From Sarocladium kiliense (Eukaryota > Ascomycota > Sordariomycetes > Hypocreales > Sarocladiaceae), in the NCBI GenBank assembly GCA_030734395.1, contig JAUZTG010000042.1, positions 2,356,001 through 2,420,000 on the forward strand: 64,000 nt of DNA. The letters are read 5' to 3'. Below are positions 22,024 to 32,962 of the stretch, piece after piece. How positions within the stretch are numbered: position 1 is the first letter of the stretch; each line of letters opens with the position of its first letter. A program made the position numbers and the translations under genes. The notes under the pieces were generated by a model that was given only the letters and a program-made list of their open reading frames with translations, was not told the origin of the DNA and made no database searches.

Positions 22024-24179
22024 ATGGCCATGTATCCTGACGGCGCGGAAGGTCAGCTAGAAACCGGGGATGTGAGGGAGAATGGCGCAGAGATGACCCA
22101 GGCTCAGGTCAAATCCCGGAAGGCCTGCCGTAAGTCGTGCTTGGCGCGAGAACGAATTCCATGATTGATGACCCAAAACCCATGCTGACATCAGTGCCAC
22201 GCAGTCAACTGCCGAAGGCAAAAGGTCTTGGCTTGTGGACCCCCCGTCCCTTCACAAGACTACTAGTACTGACACCTCGATGTTTCTGGTGGTAGATGAA
22301 ATGTAGGATCGACCGTGGCCCAGCATGTCGGAGGTGTCTCCGGTCCGGCACTCAATGTGTGTTCGTACCCCGGGCCAACGTATGTTTCTCAATCCCCCAT
22401 CCCATAGACAAAGGCCCGCATCCGTGTTAATGAGACCCGTTGCTGTATGTTTTAGGCTGCATCCTACTCCGATGTTGTTGTCGTTGGCCCGGAAGGGCAG
22501 ACAAACGATGGGAATAGTGCATTCGCATCCAACGTTTTGAGGAGACTGAGGCGACTTGAGGACCATCTCAATCTCGCGGATTCTGACGACGACGGGAGCG
22601 AAGAGCCTAGCATGGCTCGGAACATCAATGTGGGAATAGCCTCGAAACCTCGAGATGAGTCCTTGCAGCCCCTCTGGCCCTCGATACAAGTTCTTGAGCG
22701 AACATGTTCGACTAGAGTCAATGTGAAAGTCTGGGATGAGAGCCTTATCAAGCGTCTGTGGATAAGGTGAGCTGAGACAGTCCCCCTTCTAGATCCTGGG
22801 GTTTGAGTGCTTACTCTCTGCAATCCCCAGTTTCCATGATACTATGCTTGGCCTCCATTTCCTACCAAGCAGACAGACCTTCTCATCGCCGACACCCCTG
22901 CTGTTAGCTGCAATGCTCTACTGCTCTAGCAACAGGGGCTCCGCAGATGTCGCAGTCCTGGCCTCTGAATACTTCTCAGTGCTGTGTAATGCTATCTCGC
23001 AGCTCTGCATGCCGGGCAGCCTCGTCGGACAGCAGCCTGATCACCCTGCGCGTGCGGAAGAGTGGGCGTTCCAGACCGTCCTTGGAATCATACTCGCTGG
23101 GCTGCTAAGAGAAGGCTTGAGCAAGGAGACCGGCGTGTGGATATCGATTGCATATCGTCTTTTGCTCGAGCATTGTCCTCCGAACATAGGCGAACGGTCG
23201 TTGGAGTGGCAGAGGCTCATGACTGGCCTTCAAGTACGTACTACCGCTTACATTTCGTGCCCGAGTGCCAATGAACCCGCCTAACTCTTCCTCTCCGCTG
23301 GGCAGATTGTCGATTTGGAGCACGCATCCATTCATCTCGCCTGTCCAGTGATCCCCATTGTGGCACCTTTTTCTAGGCTTCGAGTCTCACCACAAGATCA
23401 ACTTTATCGACTGTCCCAGATGATGCACACCGGCCTGACGCACTTCACGGGGCGCGGTCTACCCACGATATGGTCCTACTTCACCAGCGAGTCACCAGTT
23501 GCCATGGATCCTTCGACCTCTTTCAGTGGTGTAGACGCCGCCGTCATCAGAGACTGGGCCCGCCAGCTTGATAACTGGCTTGCAGAGTTCGGAGCACGGA
23601 ATAGTGACCCTGAGGGCGAGGAGAAACTGACATTTCGTCAGTACGTCTTGCATCGCGTATTGGTCTTGTCCATTTACCTGCCAGCGAGGGGAAGTGATTT
23701 GCTTTCCAGCACGACTCCCAATGAACAGTACGAGCTCCTGATATCAGCCCGTGCGGCAGTCAGGCTTCATCTCGCGGATTCCTCCATCTGGTCTAATTTC
23801 GACCTCGTCATCATCACCTGGGCTGCGTTGATCATCGTACAAGGCGTTGAGGGCGGCTTTGGCGAACCCGACGGTAAGATTCTGCTGTTCTTCTCTCAAT
23901 AGTCTGCTCTTCGCTGATACGGAACCTCTCCGCAAAGACCTCGAGGTGGTCCAAGTCCATCTGTCAAAGCTCCGAGAGATCAATGGTCAAGGTGACAGTC
24001 TTCAAGAGCTACTCGCAACGCGATTGGAAGCTAGGCTTGAAGCATTGACGACCCCTGCGGTAGCAACAAGCGATCAACTCGGTCCTGAAGGAGGCTTTGA
24101 TAGTTCATGGGCTATCTTCAACCAGGGAAGCCTACAGGCTGGCTATGACATGTTCGCTTTTGGCGTGCAACCTACATGA
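22024..24179 (+). CDS. Zn2Cys6 transcription factor, candidate regulator of the sugar locus
   Basis: Binuclear zinc cluster regulator. Seven exons (22024-22129, 22205-22224, 22296-22379, 22456-22766, 22831-23233, 23306-23873, 23938-24179) encode 577 aa. The zinc cluster is assembled across three exons: RKAC, then LNCRRQK from a 20-nt exon, then MKCRIDRGPACRRCLRSGTQ. All six cysteines are present with normal spacing, which confirms the splicing. A leucine/acidic linker (RRLRRLEDHLNLADSDDDG) follows, then a long helical middle region typical of fungal-specific activators. The last intron was placed so that EPD joins DLEVVQVHLSKLREI. It is divergent from the kinase with only 448 bp between the start codons. 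A role as the pathway-specific activator of the 9.5-24 kb genes is inference from position and promoter words. Confidence 0.88.
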
Positions 24180-24664
24180 GATGGCAGTTCGCAGCAGGTT
24201 TAGCAGATTAAAGAGCAAAACTCAGGACTCGTGATTTGCAGAAAGTGAACAAATTGTCGTGCTCTGTTGTCCCAATATCGGCGCGCGTACACTGCGTACT
24301 AAGAAATGAGCCAGACACAGCTTGAGCAGAGCCATGTCAATGAGCTTCGTCAAGGTAGTCACGTGATACCATCTGCCCAATTTTGAGGAAGAGGGTAAGG
24401 GTTGTGCTTTGGCGGGGTGCCGCCCTCCGATACCTTTTTATGGCGGGGTGACTCAAAACATTCAACAAGAACGCTCCTGTAAAACCACAAGCACGGCGAA
24501 AAGACGACGACCAGCGAACAACAGGCTGTATTTGAACACCTCAGACAGTCTTAGAGGCCATTGGAATACTATAGCATCTCCTCAGAGGAAAAGCTCTACC
24601 CTTCACAAGACGAGCTGCCCTACAACCTTCCGTCAAACCCCTCCGACCCCTCCATCCTGCTGCA
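24180..24664. other. Spacer and tyrosyl-tRNA synthetase promoter
   Basis: This holds the 3' region of the regulator and the promoter and leader of the synthetase. No gene is seen. A pyrimidine-rich leader immediately precedes the ATG at 24665. Confidence 0.5.
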
Positions 24665-26000
24665 ATGGCCTCCAAGACCAACGAGGAGAGGCTCGCCCTC
24701 ATCCGCGAGAACCTCGCCGAGGTCCTCAACCCAGAGATCATCGAAGCGGCCCTTGCCGAAGGCCGTGAACCTCGCATCTACTGGGGCACTGCCACCACTG
24801 GCCGCCCTCACTGCGGCTACTTCCCTTCCGCCATCAAGATCGCCCAGCTCCTCTCCGCAGGCTGCTCCGTAACCATTCTCCTCGCCGACATCCACGGTTT
24901 CCTTGACAACCTTAAAGCACCCCTCGAGCTGGTCGATCACCGCGCAAACTACTACCGTTTCGTCATTCAGGCGATTCTGCGTGCTGTTGGCGCACCGATC
25001 GAGAAGCTGAAGTTCGTGCTTGGATCGAGCTACCAGAAGAGCCCCGAGTATATTATGGATGTGTACAAGTTGGCGGCGTTGGTGAGCGAGAATGATGCGA
25101 AGAAGGCGGGTGCGGAGGTGGTCAAGCAGACGAGCAATGCGCCGCTTAGTGGACTTATATACCCCATCCTTCAGGTCCTTGATGAGCAGCACCTCGATGT
25201 GGACGCGCAGATGGGAGGCATGGATCAGAGGAAGCTTTTCGTCGCCGCTACCGAGTGGCTCCCTAAGCTCGGCTACAAAGTCGTAAGTACTCAGAATTCC
25301 CTGCCCGGTCTTCGCCCTTGATATGCGTTTGCCGTAGATTAACTCCTGGCTCAATATCTGTAGCGCGCCCATCTTATCTCCCCTATGATCGCCGGTCTCA
25401 ACGGCTCCAAAATGTCCTCCAGCGACGAACACAGCAAGATCGATCTCCTCGATGCCCCTGACGTTGTCACGAAAAAGGTCAAGAAGGCCGAGTGCTTCCC
25501 TAAGCAGCCTGTAGGGAACGGTGTTCTTGCTCTCATCGAGCACGTTCTCCTTCCCGCCTCAGCCCTCAAAGGCAAGCGTGAGGTAATTGTCCCGCGCCAC
25601 GATGCTGAGCCTCTCGTCTACTCCGATATTGAGAAGATCAACGCCGACTACGCCGCAGACATCGTACGTTTACCTGTCCCGGATCGTATTTTGCATCACC
25701 TAACTAACTCCCGCATAGCTCACTCCTCAACTCATCAAGCCTGTTGTTGCTAAGGGTCTCAACGACCTTATGGCCTCCATTATCGCTGAGTACGAAGCTT
25801 CCGAAGAGTGGAAGGCCATCACCCTCAAGGCCTACCCACCCCCCGTCTCCAACAAGAAGGTCAAGAAGCCCAAGGACAAGGGCACCCGTCACCCAGGTGC
25901 AGCCAACGCCAACGCACAAACACAGCCGGAAGGTACAACATCAGAGCGTGTCGTCCCCGTTGTGGAAGATTCTGGGGCGCCGAAAGAGGGTAGCGCATAG
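24665..26000 (+). CDS. Cytosolic tyrosyl-tRNA synthetase
   Basis: Class I aminoacyl-tRNA synthetase charging tRNA-Tyr. Exons are 24665-25282, 25364-25663 and 25719-26000, giving 399 aa, the eukaryotic cytosolic size. Marks are GRPHCGYF (HIGH-type signature), LLADIHGFLDNLKAP, SSYQKSPEYIMDVYKL, QMGGMDQRKLFVAA (tyrosine pocket) and LNGSKMSSSD (KMSKS-type). The C-terminal part is Lys-rich (NKKVKKPKDKG) and then low complexity. The start codon begins MASKTNEERL. No mitochondrial targeting sequence is seen. It converges on the NBR1-type gene with 435 bp between the stops. Confidence 0.97.
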
Positions 26001-26435
26001 GTCAAGTAGGCGAGAATGCGATAGAAGAATAAGGACAAGATACCTCAAAGATGGCAATGTTTCACTGTCACCGTTCGACGTCAAGCAACCAAATTTCGTG
26101 GAAGCAAGCACCTGATTCTCACAATAGTTGAAAGCAAGTAGTCAATTTTGCATGCTGTACCATAAATCCTACATAAAAGAGTGTGTGTTGACCGTCCCTG
26201 ATTTTGCCGACGCCATATCCAAGGGATTCGTACCGCCCGACTTGATCAACCGGCCTCGTTGCTAGTTCGACCTCAAGAGCGAAGACTGGCGAACCCCAAA
26301 ACGCAAGGAAACTGCATACCAATGAATCAAAGAATTAGAGAGAAAGCCGTGAGAGTGTTGGACAATACATGTAGACGGAAGGAGAATTCCCAAACCCGCT
26401 TTGGGAGCACAGCAGCATCCTCATCAGCTGCTATC
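26001..26435. other. Convergent spacer
   Basis: 3' untranslated regions of two converging genes. No coding signal is seen. Confidence 0.5.
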
Positions 26436-29387
26436 TCACTTGTGCACCTTCTTGGCCTGCTCCTCTAGGAATTCTTCGTCAGAGGCGTCGAGAATATCGT
26501 ACTCCTCGTCGGTAAGAAATCCGTCTTCGGAAACATCCCAATCCTCGTCCTCGGCGCTCTCATCTGGGACGCCAGTGCTGCTTACTTTATCGTCCGCCAC
26601 TGTGGAGGGCGCGATGGTGGAGGGAACTTTGGTGCTTTCATGCATGCTTGCAGCAGGCGACTCCTTCTCCAGCTTGGGAAAGATCATAGCAGAAGACGTT
26701 GCACTTCCATCAGCCTTCAGGATGGTGGATGAGAACTCTTGTTCGGCTGCCGGAGCCGGCACCTCGACGTCGTTCTCAGCCACCTCAGGCTTGGGATCCT
26801 CAACCTTGATGTCACGGACAACAATATCACACCACAGGCGGTGACCGAACTTCAAGCCTTCGGGAGTGGACAGACGCCAGTAAGACACGAACTTGCCGGG
26901 GCGAGACGGGGTGCGGAGGAGAACAGTGAATGCGAATTCGTGACCAGGGGCCAAGGAATCGTAGCAAACGATTGACTCCGAGGCAGACACAAGTCTGGAG
27001 ATCTCGGCAGGGTGATTCGAGTCAACATGGCCCATATAGTCTCCGCCAACATACTTGACGGAGCAGCCGGCAGGCCAAGCGGTGGGACCCTCATTGCGAA
27101 GCACCCAGGACTGCTCAAAGACGTGGTTGGGAGGCATGATTGTGCCATCTACCACCGTATCACGAACAAAAGTGGCATTCAAGTCTTGCTCCTTAGGCTC
27201 AGACTTCGCAATCGGAGGTTGAGTGGCGAGAGCGTTGAGACGCTCAGTGAGTTGATCAATTGAGACGAAAGGCTTGGAAAGCTTGATCTCCTCGGTCGCC
27301 TCAATGTTCTCGAGCTTCTTGCGGGACAGGGTCTGCTTGGGTGCTTCGTCCTTCTTCTCCGTCACGTAAACCGGAGCAGACTTGGGCTCGGGTGTCTTCG
27401 CTGTAGTCGGTGATTGTGCAGAAGCCGGGGAGCGACGAATGCTTGCGCCGTCGCCCATGGGTCGCATGGAAGATCCGTCACCCTTCTCGCCAGTGGTCGT
27501 GACATTAATGTGACGAACAGGGGTCTTGATCTTGATGAGTGGGTGGGTTTTGTTGTGATTGAGCTGAGGGTTGGCCTCGCAGTTGGCGCAGAAGTCAACA
27601 TCGTCGCAGACAGCACACTTGTAACGGATGCCACGGATATAACTGGGGTATCCCTTGTCATTGGCGCAGAGAGGACCATCGCAGCAGATGCCTTGGTGAA
27701 CAGCCTTGTTCAGGACCCTAACACCATCCACAAGGGGAGTATAGATGGGCACGAAGCGGTGGCCGGGGTGGATGTAATGGGCATTGGGCTGGCAGCTTGC
27801 GCAGTAGTCCCAGTCGGGGCAGTCGAGGCACTTGTGACGGACACCCATAATGAACTTGTCACATCCGTCGCAAATGGCGTGGTGCATCTGGTTGCGCCCT
27901 GGCGCGAGTTTCACCTTAATGTTTTCAGGCAGTTCGGTGCCAACCACAGCAGCCGTGAAGCCGTGCATTGGATGGTGACCGTGCTGGTTCTTGGAGAAGC
28001 AGGCCTTGCAGAGGTCAAAGTCCTCGCAATCAGTGCAGTGGAGAAACTCCTTTTCAGCAAAAGCTACGCGAGGTCAGTTTGACAAATGATCAATGAAAGG
28101 AAATGATGTTGGTAACGTACAGCCAATGCAGTTATTGCAGGTGCGCATGGCTGAGAAGCTGGCATTGAAAGTACTCAACACCGGGTTGGGGGAGGCAGCG
28201 TCGTAGCACACAGCAGCCAGCTCAGGGGGGTAGCAAGTAGCAGGCTTCGCAGGCTCAACGGACTTGGGCTTCTCCTCAGTCTTGGGAGTGGTCGCCTTCT
28301 TCGGCTTGGGTGGGATCACCTCCGTGGTACTGTTGACGATCTGGCCGTTGATAGTGGTGCGTTTGATCATCCAGTGGCTCGGGCTGTGGCAGGTAATGCC
28401 AAGATCAACACAAGATGAGCAAAGGTCGAAGTCTCCATCTTCACAAGTGGAACAGTGGTAGTGCACATCCGGCATGGTCTTGTCGCAACTGTTGCAGCAC
28501 ACAGCAAAACCCTGTGCATTGCGAATGCAAGTCCTCTGGCCTAGGGCGGCGGGTGCTTGGCCTCTGTCAAGGCTCTCGAACTGGGCGTTCACGTTATGCA
28601 TCAGACGCAGGCGACGAGCGGCTGCTTCGGCAGAGGCTTCGGCAGATGCTGGGGGGAGCTCGGGCATCTTGCTCGAGATCATGCTGAGACGCTGGGTTAG
28701 GTCGTTGCGCATGCTTTCGAACTGAGCGAGCTGCTTGGCAGCTTTGGCGAGCGAATCGCTGTCGTAGGTCTTAGAGATGGGACCAGAACGAAGGGGCAAG
28801 GTAACTTCGACGGGGTTGCGAGGATTCCAAGCTGGCTGCTGTGCGGCGGGCGGCGTGTCCTGGGAAGAAGTGGACTCATCCTTCATGGTGGCCGTCTCTG
28901 AGCTGCAAGCCTCAGCGGACGCAGATGCATCGGGTACCTCTTCGACAGTGACAGGGCGCGGAGTAGGCTTGCTCTCGGTGCTGGGGTTGGTGACTCGGAG
29001 CTTCAGCTTGGACTTGGCCTTGGCAGCACGGTAAAGTTGCTTGTAAACAGGGACGTTGGTGGTGTCAAGGACGACGTAGGCACCAGCGGAATCGGAGTAG
29101 CGCTCGATGGTAAGCTCCTGGTCGGAGGGCACACGCAGGAAGGTTCGGACCTAATGAAGCGGACGAAGTCAGCATTCCGAACGCAGCTACTTTGGTCTGC
29201 CGATGCAGACAGAAATCCAGAAGGAACAGAACAGAACAGGGCGGCGAGGGCGAAATACCTGTTGTTCAAGCTGTCCAGGAACCATGTCGCGAAGGACCAT
29301 CTTGGCCCGGCGGGTGCAGCCGTCATAATTGATCTTGACGGTGATGACCGACTCAGGCCCGGCGGTGGCGGCGACAAGCGAACTCAT
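26436..29387 (-). CDS. NBR1-type selective autophagy receptor (PB1, four ZZ, FW)
   Basis: Cargo receptor for selective autophagy. Exons are 29387-29259, 29150-28121 and 28063-26436, giving 928 aa. A PB1-like N-terminus (about 1-95) includes VITVKINYDG with the conserved Lys and later ERYSDSAGAYVVLD. Four ZZ zinc fingers follow. The first starts near residue 262 (CNSCDKTMPDVHYHCSTCED). The next three begin CNNCIGC, CDGCDKF and CDGPLCAND. Intron 2 falls inside the second ZZ. The NBR1 four-tryptophan (FW) domain is recognised by FVRDTVVDGTIMPPNHVF, QSWVLRNEGPTAWP and YWRLSTPEGLKFG. The acidic C-terminus contains DEEYDIL, a good Atg8-interacting motif (YxxL). No UBA domain is seen, as is usual in filamentous fungi. 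Confidence 0.93.
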
Positions 29388-32300
29388 GTTGATGATGCAA
29401 AGTCTGGAGACAAAGAGTGAGCTTGATGTCGGTCTCGCAAAGCGTTTGGAAACGGGTGGCCGTGAAAGATGGAAGAAATGGGGCGATGGGGATGCAGCGG
29501 GTCATTAAGGAAGGTAGGCTTACATCTGATGGTCTAGGAATGAGGTGACGTTGAGGTCCAAGTCCTCCCAGGAAGGGAGTCAGTGTAAGGTGCTGGGAGT
29601 CTGTTGATGAATGAAACAATCCCAGATTCACCCCTCGACTGAGGAGGGTGGTCGCTGGAAACTGGATGAAGGATGTTTGTGAGATGTTGATGTCAGAAGG
29701 CGGAGGTGGATGTGAAGGTGGGAAAGAGTGAAGGACGAGGAGGAAGCGGTGGATGGGAGACAAGATGGGGAAACGAGAGTCACTTGAGTATGGGACCGAC
29801 CGGGGGTGTGAGGAGCTGGGCTGCATCAGGAAGAGGCGGAGAAGGAGCTTCTAGGTTTAGAGCGAGGATGCGCGGCTGCATCAGCGTCGACGTCTGCCTG
29901 CAGGTGGCCAGAGTACTGCCCTGGGGGGTTTGGGTCCTGGAACCCAAGGCAGAGAAGCGGTCACCCTCAGTGGTTCAGTCGCACGCTCCAGCGGGTTGTC
30001 AGGCGGTCACTGAGTCTGTTACGCGCCTGGGGCTTAGCGATGGACGGCGCCGAGGCAGTGGCGTACCAGATACCTTGGGCTTATCTCCAAACGGGGCCAC
30101 ACTGCACTAAATCTGGCGGGAGGGTCTGTCACTAGCACCTCGGGCACTAGCAGCTCGCTATCATGGTATCATCATCCATGGTCAACCATACCAGGCCACT
30201 ACCGACGATCTGGAGTCAGGTTGGTGTTGGTGGGGGGAGGCGACCAGTGAGAAGGGGGAAGCTGCTCCGAGGGCGGGTCCTGGTGACCTGCTGAGCTGCA
30301 GTGACCCTGTTCTGTCCTGGCAGCTCCATCCCCTCTCTGTCCCTTTGGCAATGCGGAGAGAGCTCGGGGCCAGGAGCTGATAACAGCTTCAAGGGGCAAC
30401 AAGCGAGGCGATCACCTTGGTCTAGGCAGGTCTATCTTGCGTAATGACGAGATGTGCGTCTGCGGGCATCTGGTGGGCTAAAGACAAAGACACCGTTTCA
30501 GCAAGCTTCTGTTCAGTTCTGCACTTTGCCTCCAAACTCTCCAGCCTTGGTCTCGAATCAACTTGAACTTGACTCGCCCCCTTCAGGCAGGCACCGCTCT
30601 GACGTGCGTTGCCGTTGGTCCTGGTCCTGCGGGGTGGTCCATGCCTGGGCTGAGCTTCGACACGAATAGTGTCCCCGGACAAACCTCAGAAAGCCAGCCG
30701 CCCAAACCAAAGGTCACACGAGGTGAAGAATTTGCATCCTTATTTATACGGAGCACCAAACAATTCCCAGTCGAATCTTTCAGTAGAGCACTCATCATTT
30801 CCTTGTGGCCGTACCTCCGTCCGTCGGTGAAGGACACTCCTGTAGTGTTCCACCCTGTGTCACCGCTTCTCAGCCAACAAAATCGTAGGCAACACGTACC
30901 ATTCCCTACCGACGCCTCGCCTGGCTTACGAGATGAAACGGCATTGGCGGACGACGTCCGTGAGGCGAGCGGGCACGTAAGACAAGCACACTTGGGGTAG
31001 ATACGTGTAGGCAGAGAGCCGCACTACAGCTTCACACCCACCTTTCCATCAGGGAACCGCATCGCTGGCTAAGTTTGCCTCGTTGACTCGGGTCACTTGC
31101 AGGCTGCCCTTTGGCGACCGGTTTCTGGCGATTCGCAACATGGCCCGTCTACATTCGGTTGATCTGGCCTTCGAGACCTGTCATCCTCGACACGTTAGTA
31201 ACGCAAAGATGAGGCGCTCTTCATGTTTGCTGGTCGATTGGCTGGCACACTTCACAACCCTGGCCTTCCTCAGAGTTGTGGAAAATTATAATTCTCCTGT
31301 CTCTCTTGTTTTGTTGGCTTCTAAGTCTGTTTGGTATTTACGCAAACTTCTTCACTCCCACAGCTGTTGCACAGACGCAGACACATCTCTCCAAGACGGC
31401 CAGGTAAAGACCGACGCCAGTCCGAACGAAGTCCTTCTCATCCATGAAGGAGCTCCCTTCGGTCTACTTCCTTGAGAGCATGGCTGTCCAGGGTTTGGTA
31501 TCAACAAAGAACTCATTTCGCACGTGTGTAAATGGCATGTTCGTAAGAGGTCCACTAGGCCATGCCACATGACGGACACGTTCCGAGAGCTGGACTCTTG
31601 AGGCTCTCCACGATGGAGCATCCGTGGCGCTCCACTATCCACCCTTCTCGGCAGGTGCTCGCTCAACATGGGGATCACATATGCAGGCCATTGTGGCTAG
31701 CGGAATGGAATAGCGACCCGTTGCTGGAGATTGGCTACGTCTGTTCGAGAGCGTAAGCCTACTCCCTCATGGTCATGGAAAGATCACACCACTTCATAGG
31801 GGAAGGTATTCAAACCAAAACCATCGCTTTCCATTTAATCAAGGTGAGTTAACTTAGCATCAATGACAGAACACTCCGCGTAAGAGCCTCATTTCCCTCA
31901 CCCCCTGTCAAAAACTTGCAAACCGAGGAACGCCGGCTGCCGTGGCAGCAACAAACGTAGCGACAGCGCCACAGTCAAGTGGCACTGTAGTCAAAAAACG
32001 TCGCAACACACATAGAGGCCCAGAAATCGTGGGCCCTAGTACAAGGCATAAGAGAAAGAAGACATGCCTTCGCTCCGCTCTATCCATCCGCTGTTTCTTC
32101 GTCTGACCCTTCGGCTCCTCAAGTCTCCTTCTCCAGCAACACCATCCACCCTCCCTGCCAAAATAGACAACAGCATGAAATCGTCTTCGTCCGGTCTGCA
32201 ACGTCCTGCTTCGCCCCTGCCAAAAGCCTCCAACGACCCTCCAAAGCTGCGTTCTCCAACCCTACCGGGCGCTATCTCACCATCGCAGAACGGAGTAGAA

Positions 32301-32869
32301 TAGCTACACCCGGCAGATGTACCAATAGAGTCCAAGTGTAGCAGACCAATTAAAGAAGATGATGAAAAGAAGGAAGAATAAGAAGCGCAGACCATCCAGG
32401 AATAAATCCCAAGCCCTTTTGGAAAGCAACCATCAGCGCCAGCCCCCTAAATCCTAAACCAGCCAAGACACCCAGAACCTATACAAGAGCAGACACAGTG
32501 AGTGGCACTCATCGAAGATAAAGCTCGAATGCTGGAGAAATGCCTTGATCGAGAACATGGCAACAGGTAAAGTCGACATAAAACGCAAAAGAGACGTCGA
32601 GGCCATCATGGGTTGAACCAATAGCGGGAAGACTGCAACAACTGTAGTGATGATGAGTACATCTCAACCACCACAAGCAAACGCCGATCCTCCTGCGGGT
32701 AGCACCTCAAGCCTGGTGGTAGCGGTCCTCCTCGAGGATAGTGATAACCGTCCGCGACAACCGGCATAGTGACCCCATCCTATTGCGAGTAGTTCAACGT
32801 GGCTGGTGGCAACGGCCTTCCTTGAGCATCGTCATATCCACCTGCATAGCGTGGCACATAGTCCCAATT
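29388..32869. other. 3.5 kb without a recognised gene
   Basis: The right part is the 3' region of the Barentsz gene and contains the degenerate 90-bp repeats at 32693-32872. The left 400 bases are the pyrimidine-rich leader and promoter of the NBR1 gene. The middle, about 29.8-32.3 kb, has only short frames without family resemblance. I see no tRNA or transposon. Confidence 0.45.
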
Positions 32870-32962
32870 CTACTGCGGGTAATACATCATGCCCGGCGGC
32901 GGTGGCCCTCCCTGAGGATAATAATAACCATCTGGGCTGGGTGTCACCATGCCGCCCATACC
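32693..32962 (-). repeat. Three 90-bp tandem units spanning the Barentsz stop codon
   Basis: Related words begin at 32693, 32783 and 32873 (CTGCGGGT, TTGCGAGT, CTGCGGGT on the plus strand), exactly 90 bases apart. The unit starting at 32873 codes for the last residues of Barentsz. The other two lie beyond its stop codon in the same reading phase and have diverged, but still encode GYDDAQGRPLPPATLNYSQ and DGYHYPRGGPLPPG, matching DGYYYPQGGPPPPG of the gene. Confidence 0.75.

Noticed and set aside
23827..23902. Alternative intron in the Zn2Cys6 gene from GC|GTTGATC to CAATAG
   Set aside because: Phase fits, but it removes the VQGVEGGFGEPD segment typical of the family. The intron 23874-23937 keeps it and joins PD to DLEVVQ.
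30563..31475. Two plus-strand frames of 130-145 codons in the 3.5-kb gap
   Set aside because: They lack domains, hydrophobic periodicity or consistent splice links; treated as chance.
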